Source of the DNA: Chloroflexota bacterium
GTDB taxonomy: Bacteria; Chloroflexota; Dehalococcoidia; GIF9; AB-539-J10
NCBI GenBank assembly: GCA_015222255.1
Contig: JADFUX010000110.1
Location: 1 to 6,873 of the forward strand
Length of the DNA: 6,873 nt
Reading direction: 5' to 3'
The notes under the pieces are model-generated. The model was given only the letters and a program-made list of their open reading frames with translations, had not been told where the DNA came from and ran no database searches. A program made the translations under genes and the position numbers. Position 1 is the stretch's first letter. Each line of letters opens with the position of its first letter. This document shows positions 1 through 5,708 of this stretch, piece after piece.

Positions 1-60
1 ATATTGTCAACATAATGGTACGATATTGTCAACATGATGGTATGATATTGTCAACATGGT
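1..60. repeat. 22-bp tandem repeats with palindromic core (operator- or iteron-like)
   Basis: Two full 22-bp units (1-22 and 23-44) differ at only two positions, and a third partial unit starts at 45 and diverges after about 57. Every unit opens with the same 13-mer, ATATTGTCAACAT. This is an imperfect palindrome (ATnTTG-T-CAAnAT), the form expected of a dimeric HTH-protein site. The 22-bp period is about two helical turns, so the sites would lie on one face of the DNA. The array sits about 50 bp upstream of the XRE-type ORF, which suggests autoregulation; iterons of an element's replication or maintenance region are an alternative. The array touches the window edge, so more copies may lie to the left. 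Confidence 0.75.
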
Positions 61-110
61 CGAGGGTTACTGTCTACAGAATATCGAATAGAGAAGAAAG
101 GACGTTAGAA

Positions 111-335
111 ATGACTAGGGCAGAGATCGCCAGACAGTTAGGAGTATCCAGAAGCTATATCACCATGATAGAGCAAGGTAAAAGGACACCATCCAAGAGG
201 CTTCAGAAAAAGCTCGGCAAGTCAACAAGGGAATGTTCACTACCACATACAATTCCAGCAGCTTACACACAGGAGGTCAGAGGTTCAAGCCCTCTACTGC
301 CCGCTTCACCCATATTCCTTTCTCAAATAGGATAG
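111..335 (+). CDS. Short XRE-type HTH protein whose frame runs into the tRNA remnant
   Basis: The predicted protein is 74 aa and a probable DNA-binding regulator. Residues 3-35 match the helix 2-turn-helix 3-helix 4 part of a Cro/CI (XRE) domain: EIARQLGVSRSYITMIEQGK has the typical turn G-V-S and the recognition helix ending in IEQGKRTPS. The start at 111 is chosen because AAAGGA (97-102) lies 8 nt upstream; in-frame upstream codons run into the repeats and do not look protein-like. Helix 1 appears missing and the domain is shorter than the usual 55-60 residues. Residues from about 51 to the end are encoded by the tRNA remnant and flanking DNA, so the present C-terminus looks created by integration or truncation. 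It may bind the palindromic repeats at 1-60. It could be a functional mini-regulator or a decaying fragment. Confidence 0.5.
   Translation: MTRAEIARQLGVSRSYITMIEQGKRTPSKRLQKKLGKSTRECSLPHTIPAAYTQEVRGSSPLLPASPIFLSQIG
262..303 (+). pseudogene. 3' half of tRNA-Val(UAC), probable attachment site
   Basis: The bases fit tRNA positions 32-73 in order. They give anticodon loop CTTACAC (262-268, anticodon UAC), 3' anticodon stem ACAGG (269-273), variable loop AGGTC (274-278), a T arm with AGAGG/CCTCT pairing perfectly around TTCAAGC (279-295), 3' acceptor strand ACTGCCC (296-302) and discriminator base 303. The required 5' partners are absent: the five bases before 262 (AGCAG) do not match the CCTGT needed for the anticodon stem, and no GGGCAGT acceptor strand lies upstream at tRNA distance. 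No CCA is encoded. The discriminator is G rather than the A usual for tRNA-Val. A breakpoint at the anticodon loop is typical for tyrosine-recombinase integration into tRNA genes. Confidence 0.8.
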
Positions 336-1229
336 GAACCCTCTTATGCTATTTCCGGCGTAATATCTTTCCCTGGCTTGTATGTCCCTATCAAGCCTTT
401 CTATCTTTCCGAAAAGCGGGTCCTCTTCTTTGAGTCTGTCAATGCATTCCTCAATTAGCCTATCCTCGCTCAAGTAATGCTTGCTTAGCACCCTTCCTAT
501 TGTGTCCTTCCATCGCAGGAGCTGTTCTTGAAATTCCTTTACAACCGCCGGATTTGAGCTGTGACCAAAGTGACCGAAGCATAGCATTGAGAAATCGAGC
601 TTACCAAGCTTGTCCAGAGAGTCGATTGCTGTCTCTAAATGGAAGGGTGGTGGCGTAGGAGGCCGTAGGTAAAAATCACCTCCCCCTAAATCGAGATATA
701 CTCCTGAAGCTTCGCCTGCGAAGAGAATGCCATCAAACAAGTACGAGCGGTGATGCGGAGCGTGCCCTTTAGTATCCAAAGCCTTAATCGTCTTGTTGCC
801 TAATGCAATCTCCTGTTCAGATATAAGCATATCTCTGGGGACCGGCTCCATTCTGCCATATTTCTCTGCGACCTCCCCCAATATGCTTAAGCTTCCTGCC
901 CAAAGCTTTGAAGGGTCTATCAGGTGCTTTAATGCTCCTTCATGAACTGCGACTTGGGTTGGAAATTCCTTTACCAGATTCCCTATGCCACCAGCGTGAT
1001 CTAAGTGAAGGTGAGTCAGCAAAGCATAGTCCAGTTTCTCGATATTAAGCGCACGAAGGGCACTTATCAACTTGGGGATGGTGGAGGAAGGCCCTGGGTC
1101 AACCAAGAAATTCCCTTCATTGCTTTTGTAGATCCAGCAACTAATGAATTTGCGATATCCCTCCATATCCTGCTCTAGATCCAGTAGAAAGAGATTCTGT
1201 GATACACGTTCCAATTCTTCGTGCTGCAT
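306..1229 (-). CDS. MBL-fold metallo-hydrolase (ST1585-like)
   Basis: This is a 307-aa cytoplasmic metallo-beta-lactamase-fold hydrolase with no signal peptide. Metal-binding motifs are complete, numbered from the ATG: the TH-L-H-L-D-H motif (H73, H75, D77, H78), GHAPHH (H156), AGEA (E173) and FGHFG (H220). The HAGG after the first motif, the segment HLIDPSKLW, GHAPHH and the Gly-Glu in motif 4 recall the ST1585-like MBL group, so the Glu in place of the usual Asp is probably a family trait. The substrate is unknown; thioester, lactone or phosphodiester hydrolysis are all possible. The ATG at 1229 is preferred because it begins just before the conserved domain, though its purine-rich GAGAGAGG lies 13 nt upstream. 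An in-frame TTG at 1268 would add 13 residues. The stop lies 2 bp from the tRNA remnant, convergent with it. Confidence 0.88.
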   Translation of the reverse strand: MQHEELERVSQNLFLLDLEQDMEGYRKFISCWIYKSNEGNFLVDPGPSSTIPKLISALRALNIEKLDYALLTHLHLDHAGGIGNLVKEFPTQVAVHEGALKHLIDPSKLWAGSLSILGEVAEKYGRMEPVPRDMLISEQEIALGNKTIKALDTKGHAPHHRSYLFDGILFAGEASGVYLDLGGGDFYLRPPTPPPFHLETAIDSLDKLGKLDFSMLCFGHFGHSSNPAVVKEFQEQLLRWKDTIGRVLSKHYLSEDRLIEECIDRLKEEDPLFGKIERLDRDIQARERYYAGNSIRGFLSYLRKEYG

Positions 1230-1278
1230 TTCTTGATCTATGCCTCTCTCCCCGATAGTCGACTGCAAGCTTCTTCTG

Positions 1279-1332
1279 CTAGCAGATTATCCACGATCTC
1301 GCTTGCCTTGCATTATCTGAGAAAACATCCAT
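1279..1332 (-). other. Possible 17-codon leader ORF upstream of the hydrolase
   Basis: On the minus strand, GAGGAGGG (1336-1343) stands 3 nt before an ATG at 1332. The frame encodes MDVFSDNARQARSWIIC and stops at 1279. The stop is 10 nt before the alternative TTG start of the hydrolase at 1268 and about 50 nt before the preferred ATG. This is the best ribosome-binding site in the region, better than that of the hydrolase. A weak -10 (TATAGT, minus strand, 1351-1356) lies just upstream. It may be a leader peptide coupled to hydrolase translation, or the start of an older gene broken by a frameshift. Confidence 0.3.
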
Positions 1333-1734
1333 AGTCCCTCCTCACTTGGCACTATAGCCTTCCTTAGCGCCTTTCCGGAGTTTACCTTCGTGAGCCAAAG
1401 TTCTGAAGGAAGTAAAGAGGACATTCATCGGTCGCCTGTCTTCCTCAGAATCATAGGAAACCTGGGGCTCAGGGCTTCAACCAGGGTAATATTAGCATGG
1501 GTAACGTTAGCGTCAAAGCTCTGTTAGACCTGTCTGATGTGGCCGTCTGGGTGAAGCACCATACGGGACTCTCCTTCTGTAAGTTCGGAGCATTAGTCCT
1601 CTGAACCTTGCCGCTAGCTCTAGCCAGACTTTGCTCTAGCTCTTGGCATTGCTTGAGCTTCTACATGACTGTAGGCACGTTATCGTGAATGGAGATCTTG
1701 GGTCAAGCATCGCAAGGACATTGTGGGACAGGGA

Positions 1735-1762
1735 TTGACTTACCTAACAAGTGTAGTAGAAT
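1735..1762 (+). promoter_or_regulatory. Sigma70-type promoter for the small protein/TPP enzyme operon
   Basis: The -35 box TTGACT (1735-1740) and the -10 box TAGAAT (1757-1762) each match five of six consensus bases, with a 16-nt spacer. Transcription would begin near 1769 and leave a leader of about 260 nt before the gene at 2031. It is the best promoter match I found in the window and points at the two-gene operon. Confidence 0.5.
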
Positions 1763-1812
1763 TAACATTAGATGCATAGCAGTACACTGACCAGCGCACA
1801 AGCGCGCTAGTG

Positions 1813-1826
1813 ACTGCCAGGGCAGT
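1813..1826. promoter_or_regulatory. 14-bp inverted repeat in the operon leader
   Basis: ACTGCC (1813-1818) and GGCAGT (1821-1826) form perfect arms separated by AG. The site lies about 45 bp downstream of the predicted transcription start, where a repressor could act as a roadblock. The two-base spacer makes a DNA site likelier than an RNA hairpin. It may be chance. Confidence 0.25.
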
Positions 1827-2030
1827 GCCGCAATCCTTGGGTCTCGGACAGGAGCATATCCAAAAGTGGGTTCAGATTGATCGAATTCCTTTGTTTGGGA
1901 GCCCTGAAGGGATATGCCTCGAGAGGGGTGTGGTTCATTTATGCGTTCAGGGGGGTGATGCCTATGAGTGTGTTTTAGAATTCTATTCTTCTTATGATGG
2001 CACAGGAATCTGACAAAGGAGGGGTAAATA

Positions 2031-2300
2031 GTGGCAAGCATAAGAGTGGTAAAAACAACGAAGGAATTTGAAGACTATGCTCGTGAGGCGGCGAACGAAG
2101 CTGGTGGTTCTCTCGAGGACGCGGGTTCGACTTGGCGCATAAAGGCCTCACCAAAGCTCGCTCTTAAGCGGAGCACGATGGACAAGTATTTTCAGGATAG
2201 GCCCAAGTGGGAGCGCAACGCTTTGTGGGAGTCACTGCCACTGATTACAGAAGGCGCTGTAACTAAGCAAGCTGAAGATGAACTCATTTTGGAGGACTAG
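2031..2300 (+). CDS. Uncharacterised 89-aa protein encoded before the TPP enzyme
   Basis: I do not recognise this family. The start is a GTG supported by an excellent AAAGGAGG (2015-2022) with 8-nt spacing. The protein is soluble-looking and highly charged, with no cysteine, signal peptide or membrane segment. Residues 1-30 (start MASIRVVKTTKEFEDYAREA) look like a beta strand followed by an acidic amphipathic helix. The middle holds a basic stretch (about 39-48, KASPKLALKR), then a tryptophan-containing segment (DRPKWERNALWES, about 56-68), and the C-terminus is acidic. The stop is 37 nt before the TPP enzyme's start and both genes have strong ribosome-binding sites on the same strand, so they are very likely co-transcribed. 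A subunit, chaperone or regulator of the enzyme is the natural guess. It is not an ACT-type acetolactate synthase small subunit, which is longer. Confidence 0.8.
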   Translation: MASIRVVKTTKEFEDYAREAANEAGGSLEDAGSTWRIKASPKLALKRSTMDKYFQDRPKWERNALWESLPLITEGAVTKQAEDELILED

Positions 2301-2337
2301 GATCTAGCTAAAGGGAAAACAAACTAAAGGAGGAGAC

Positions 2338-4329
2338 ATGGCTGAGGAAAAGAAGTTAGTCTTGGAGACGCTGAAGCCGGGGGCAGAGGTTACGGAGGTG
2401 GCAGCGGCCCCGGAGGAGGTAGTTAAGTGGCTGGGGGAGAGCGTGGATGTGATGGATATGGTGTGTGATGTGCTCAAGGGTGAGGGTGTCGACCATGTGT
2501 ACCATCTTACTGCCGGTAACACGTGGAATATCGAAGGCCATTTGCTGGAGCATGGGATAAAGAGGATTCATGTTCGCCATGAGCAGTCAGCTACTTTCGC
2601 AGCGGAGGGGGAAGCGAGGGCATCAGGAAGACCAGGGGTTGCTATAATTGGCCCCGGCACCGGCACCACCAACGCCAGCTCAGGCTTGGTGCAGGGGATG
2701 TCTGCCCAATCGCCTATGTTGTGCCTGACGTTTACCGATCCGATGTGGGCTGATAATATGGTGTTCGCTCAGGGTATCAGTCGTGCCCACAAGATCTACT
2801 CCGGCATAACCAAATACACAACAAGAGTCGGTGACCCCTCCGTACTGCCTTGGGAGGTAAAAAGGGCGATCAGAGCTGCTATCACTCCGCCTTGTGGGCC
2901 AGTCGCTGTGGAGATACCAGCTAATTGTCATGAGCAGTCTTGGCGGCGTGGCGCACGTCAGCGGTTTTTGCTGGGCTATAATCCAGTAACCTGGGGTGGC
3001 CGCAGTGAGCGTATCAGGGTGGTGCCGCCTCCAGAAGAAGTGGAGAGGGCTATGAAATGGTTTATGGAAGCGGAAAGCCCGGCAATCGTATGCGGCGAGA
3101 GCATAGTGTTGGATAATGCAATCCCCGAGCTACAGGAGTTCGTGCAACTGACCGGCATCCCAACCCATACCAGGAGGCAAAGCAGAGGAGCTATCTCAGA
3201 GTATGATCCACTTAACTGTTGTGGAAGAGCCAGGGGTGCCGTTATGAGGAAGTCAGATCGGTCACTGGTGATTGGGCTGAAGATCCAGTACCTGGAACTG
3301 TTTGGCTATCCACCGTTCTGGAATGGTGGCGGCCGGTTTATCCAGGCGCAGACATGCCCAGAGAACACGTGCATGAGTTTGCCTACTGACTTCGAGCTTA
3401 TTGGAAATCTAAAGCTCATGCTGAGGCAGATGATAGAGTGTGTCAAGTCAATGGGGATAACGAAGCCGCCGGAGAAATGGTCTGGCTGGCGCAACATGGT
3501 CGTGGAGCAGAAGACGAAGTACGATCGGCTGACTGTTGAAAGAACCAAAGCTCAAGAAGGCAAGGTGCCGCTGCATCCCGATTTGAACGGCAAGCTGATG
3601 AGCGAGTTCCTGCATGAAGAGCTTAACGATGATTACTACACTCTGGTGGATGGCTTCACGGCATCAACCTATTTCACGGACTGGCAAAAGATAAAGTTTG
3701 CTCCATCCATGCTGGATGCCTCCGATACCATTGGCTTTGGGCAGTCGCCGGCGCATGCATTGGCCTTTGGGCTATTGAATAATCGAGACAAGCCATCAAT
3801 CGCCATCATGGGTGACGGTGCTGTTGGAGCTGGAGGAGCAGATATTGAAACCTGCGTTAGGTGGCAAATCCCTTGTGTATTTGTTCACTTGAACAACTCT
3901 AGCGTGGTGACTGGCTCTCAGTATCTTTTCTCGGAGAAGTTCTCCCCGTCCGGCATACCCTTGTGGGATGGTTGGTATACATTGCCTAATATTCACTATG
4001 AAAGAATGTTCAAGGAATATGGTTGCCATGCTGAGTTTGTAGAGCGTGACGTCCATGTGAAGCCGGCTTTGAAGAGGGCCTTCGACTTCGTGAGAGACAA
4101 GAGTAAACCCGCCTTTGTGGAGGTCTTTATCGATCCGGATGTGCTGCAGGAAATATGGACCACTTTCCTCTTCCCCATGTCCATGGGTTCGTTCACCTGG
4201 GATGAACTCAATCCCACATTGAAAGATTTGATCGCGGAGGCGTGGGACAAGACCTTGCCCCTTGTTTACGGATGGAGGCACCCAAGCTGGACAGAGGGAG
4301 TCAAGAAATGGAGGGAAGAGCGGAAATAG
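2338..4329 (+). CDS. Thiamine-diphosphate-dependent enzyme, acetolactate synthase-like
   Basis: This 663-aa cytoplasmic enzyme has the three-domain plan of the acetolactate synthase/oxalyl-CoA decarboxylase superfamily. The PYR domain (about 36-205) carries the catalytic glutamate in RHEQSA (E82) and the GPGTGTTNASSG loop (105-116). The middle domain (about 230-370) includes TGIPTHTRRQSRGA. The PP domain (about 430-605) has the thiamine/Mg motif GDG (492-494), with Asn-Asn 24 residues later (519-520). It is longer than typical 550-600-residue relatives: about 35 extra residues at the N-terminus, rich in Glu and Val, and a tail of about 55 after the PP domain (rich in Trp, no known domain). 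AAAGGAGG (2326-2333) directly precedes the ATG. The chemistry is probably C-C bond cleavage or carboligation of a 2-oxo acid or 2-hydroxyacyl substrate; the substrate cannot be named. It is not a confident ilvB, as no ACT-domain small subunit gene follows. Confidence 0.92.
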   Translation: MAEEKKLVLETLKPGAEVTEVAAAPEEVVKWLGESVDVMDMVCDVLKGEGVDHVYHLTAGNTWNIEGHLLEHGIKRIHVRHEQSATFAAEGEARASGRPGVAIIGPGTGTTNASSGLVQGMSAQSPMLCLTFTDPMWADNMVFAQGISRAHKIYSGITKYTTRVGDPSVLPWEVKRAIRAAITPPCGPVAVEIPANCHEQSWRRGARQRFLLGYNPVTWGGRSERIRVVPPPEEVERAMKWFMEAESPAIVCGESIVLDNAIPELQEFVQLTGIPTHTRRQSRGAISEYDPLNCCGRARGAVMRKSDRSLVIGLKIQYLELFGYPPFWNGGGRFIQAQTCPENTCMSLPTDFELIGNLKLMLRQMIECVKSMGITKPPEKWSGWRNMVVEQKTKYDRLTVERTKAQEGKVPLHPDLNGKLMSEFLHEELNDDYYTLVDGFTASTYFTDWQKIKFAPSMLDASDTIGFGQSPAHALAFGLLNNRDKPSIAIMGDGAVGAGGADIETCVRWQIPCVFVHLNNSSVVTGSQYLFSEKFSPSGIPLWDGWYTLPNIHYERMFKEYGCHAEFVERDVHVKPALKRAFDFVRDKSKPAFVEVFIDPDVLQEIWTTFLFPMSMGSFTWDELNPTLKDLIAEAWDKTLPLVYGWRHPSWTEGVKKWREERK

Positions 4330-4359
4330 TAACGATAGCGTGCCGTGGTTTTAACTAGA

Positions 4360-4486
4360 AGTTGTTGAGTGGTCAACTGAGCTGGTCTCTAGCTGAAGCG
4401 GGGAAGTTGCTTCCAAATTTAGCTGGAGACCGCTCTCATCTATAGCCTCAGAGACCGCTGAGGAATGGAGTTTCTCGGAGGAACTC
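4360..4486 (+). ncRNA. Candidate structured RNA: four successive hairpins
   Basis: Hairpin 1 pairs AGTTG (4360-4364) with CAACT (4374-4378). Hairpin 2 is large. GAGC, GGTCTC and AGCT (4379-4394, with T4383 bulged) pair with AGCT, GAGACC and GCTC (4421-4435), including one T-G pair. Inside it GAAGC (4395-4399) pairs with GCTTC (4409-4413), for about 20 bp in all. Hairpin 3 pairs CCTCAG (4446-4451) with CTGAGG (4458-4463). Hairpin 4 pairs GAGTTTC (4468-4474) with GGAACTC (4480-4486). They could form a 3' UTR structure that protects or processes the upstream operon transcript, or a leader of trpS. There is no T-box consensus. Strand and function are uncertain, because inverted repeats read on both strands. 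Confidence 0.35.
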
Positions 4487-4654
4487 AGCTCAGTCGGAAG
4501 CCGGGCGGATTGCTGATTCTTACACTCTGCATAGCTTGGCTGCGCTGTCTCTAATATCTGCCTCTCCTTGCTAGCCTCGCCATACTGTGGACTTTTCCCT
4601 TGATTGCCCTGCACCAATGCTGTAGCGCTTTCCTTTATGAACGAGTACAAAATC

Positions 4655-4684
4655 TTGTTGGCCTAATTTGCGATGTGTTAAACT
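4655..4684 (+). promoter_or_regulatory. Weak extended -10 promoter candidate for trpS
   Basis: TAAACT (4679-4684) is preceded by TG at 4676-4677 (extended -10 form), with a poor -35 TTGTTG (4655-4660) 18 nt upstream. Transcription from it would start at about 4691, only a few bases before the trpS ATG at 4698. This agrees with the absence of a Shine-Dalgarno sequence there. Confidence 0.25.
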
Positions 4685-4697
4685 TTGACACAGACAA

Positions 4698-5708
4698 ATG
4701 GCCAAACGTGTCTTTTCTGGCTTTCGCCCCACAGGCAAACAACACATTGGCAATTACCTAGGAACTATTCAGAATTGTGTTTCCCTCCAGGATGAGCACG
4801 AGTGCATCTACTCCGTAGTGGATATCCACGCCCTGACCACGCTTGAGAGCACGGATAGCCTTAAGCAGGATATCTATGATATGGTGCTTGACTGGCTCGC
4901 AGCCGGAATTGACCCTGAGCGGAGCATTATCTTTGTTCAGTCGCACGTCCCTGAGGTTGAGGAGCTTCATACCTTGTTTGGCATGATTACCCCTTTGAGT
5001 TGGCTATTACGTGTGCCTACGTTTAAGGAAAAAGTAAGGACACAGCCAGATAATGTCAACTATGGGCTGGTAGGCTATCCTGTCCTCATGACTGCAGATA
5101 TCGCCCTTTACAAAGGGGAAATCGTTCCTGTTGGTGAGGACCAGCTTCCCCATCTTGAGTTGGCCCGAGAGATAGTGCGTAGATTCAATTCTGCCTACGG
5201 AACCGTATTCCCCGAACCGCAAGCAAAGCTCACCTCTTCTCCCTCAGTTCTGGGCTTGGATGGGGTTCAGAAAATGAGCAAGAGCTATGATAACCATGTT
5301 GATATAGGTGCTTCCCCTCGAGAGATTCTAGAGCGGGTGATGGCTGCGGTTACCGATCCGGCGCGCAGGTACCGCTCTGACCCAGGACATCCTGATATAT
5401 GCAATGTTTTCCGCCTCCATCAATTCTTCTCCCCCGCCCGAGTGGATGAAATTGCCTTGGAATGTCGCCGGGCCGGCATTGGCTGCGTTGATTGCAAAAA
5501 GCTGCTAGCTCAAAACATTGCTTCTGCACTTGAACCTTTTCGGGAAAAGCGGGCTATCTTAGCCTCTAAGCGCAATTATGTTGCAGAGGTTCTTGCCGAA
5601 GGGGACAACCGGGCTGAAGCTATAGCCAGGGAGACTATGAGGGAAGTCAAGGAGAAGATGAAGCTCCTCCAGCGCCTTGATTTGGAGCGTGCCTTTGGCG
5701 TGCCCTAG
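4698..5708 (+). CDS. trpS: Tryptophanyl-tRNA synthetase
   Basis: A class Ic aminoacyl-tRNA synthetase that charges tRNA-Trp with tryptophan in the cytoplasm. The 336-aa length is normal for bacterial TrpRS. The signatures are all present: FSGFRPTGKQHIGNYLG near the N-terminus contains the HIGH-type motif (HIGN, 16-19), GEDQ (146-149) lies in the catalytic fold, and the KMSKS loop is intact (LGLDGVQKMSKSYDN, KMSKS at 192-196). The ATG is fixed by the conserved N-terminal block. There is no Shine-Dalgarno sequence in the 20 bp upstream (AACTTTGACACAGACAA), so initiation may be leaderless or depend on an unstructured A-rich start. The last 62 bp overlap the convergent aminotransferase gene. This is an ordinary housekeeping copy with no sign of truncation. 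Confidence 0.97.
   Translation: MAKRVFSGFRPTGKQHIGNYLGTIQNCVSLQDEHECIYSVVDIHALTTLESTDSLKQDIYDMVLDWLAAGIDPERSIIFVQSHVPEVEELHTLFGMITPLSWLLRVPTFKEKVRTQPDNVNYGLVGYPVLMTADIALYKGEIVPVGEDQLPHLELAREIVRRFNSAYGTVFPEPQAKLTSSPSVLGLDGVQKMSKSYDNHVDIGASPREILERVMAAVTDPARRYRSDPGHPDICNVFRLHQFFSPARVDEIALECRRAGIGCVDCKKLLAQNIASALEPFREKRAILASKRNYVAEVLAEGDNRAEAIARETMREVKEKMKLLQRLDLERAFGVP

Larger units (their letters stand above)
1..303. mobile_element. Inferred right end of a tRNA-integrated element
   Basis: This is an inference. The 3' half of a tRNA-Val begins abruptly at 262 with no matching 5' half before it. After site-specific integration into a tRNA gene, a displaced 3' fragment is preceded by element DNA and followed by chromosome. 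Here that places the element to the left (1-261) and the host to the right. The repeat array and the small XRE-type regulator ORF just inside the border fit element cargo. No integrase is visible, and the other end, which should carry the intact tRNA-Val, is outside the window. Confidence 0.45.
1269..2030. other. Gene-poor intergenic region of about 760 bp
   Basis: I see no convincing gene here. It contains the upstream region of the hydrolase (minus strand) with a 17-codon mini-ORF at 1279-1332, a sigma70-type promoter at 1735-1762 and a short palindrome at 1813-1826. Short open stretches occur, such as plus strand 1409 to about 1604 and GTG-initiated 1810-2013. They lack ribosome-binding sites and resemble no family I know. 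The 1810 frame does end 17 nt before the next gene's start, so a translated leader cannot be excluded. Repeated GCTCTAGC words at about 1615-1645 are the only other texture seen. The region may be decayed coding DNA. Confidence 0.5.
4330..4697. other. Intergenic region of 368 bp with dense inverted repeats
   Basis: I see no convincing gene between the TPP enzyme and trpS. The first 160 bp are rich in consecutive hairpins (4360-4378, 4379-4435, 4446-4463, 4468-4486). None is followed by a T-run, so I do not call an intrinsic terminator. The remainder, about 4490-4650, is unremarkable and holds no clear element; the trpS promoter candidate lies at its right end. A TTG-initiated minus-strand frame (4351-4650) has no ribosome-binding site and a low-complexity Ser/Glu/Gln-rich product, and is judged spurious. 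Confidence 0.5.

Noticed and set aside
1..60. CRISPR array
   Set aside because: The units are head-to-tail 22-mers without variable spacers, and no cas gene is visible.
251..303. Complete tRNA-Val gene
   Set aside because: No 5' acceptor, D arm or 5' anticodon stem lies upstream. The pairing partner of ACAGG is missing, so only the 3' half exists here.
306..1229. Loss of metal site in the hydrolase because motif 4 has Glu instead of Asp
   Set aside because: The Gly-Glu occurs together with GHAPHH and HLIDPSKLW, a set I associate with the ST1585-like group, so it is probably family-typical; all other ligands are present.
1810..2013. Small plus-strand gene (67 aa) ahead of the operon
   Set aside because: GTG start without a ribosome-binding site, no recognisable family and no clear codon bias. 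Its stop 17 nt before the next gene is the only point in its favour, so it is described as part of the leader instead.
1703..2041. Minus-strand 112-aa frame
   Set aside because: It runs across the promoter and leader of the plus-strand operon, its His/Pro/Arg-rich product looks random, and it has no ribosome-binding site.
3796..4281. Minus-strand 161-aa frame
   Set aside because: It lies entirely antisense to the well-conserved PP domain of the TPP enzyme, so it is a shadow frame.
4351..4650. Minus-strand 99-aa frame between the TPP gene and trpS
   Set aside because: TTG start with no ribosome-binding site and a low-complexity Ser/Gln/Glu product. The frame coincides with inverted repeats that explain its repeated LQL text.
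4330..4697. T-box riboswitch controlling trpS
   Set aside because: The conserved AGGGTGGNACCGCG T-box segment is absent and no terminator hairpin with a T-run precedes the gene.
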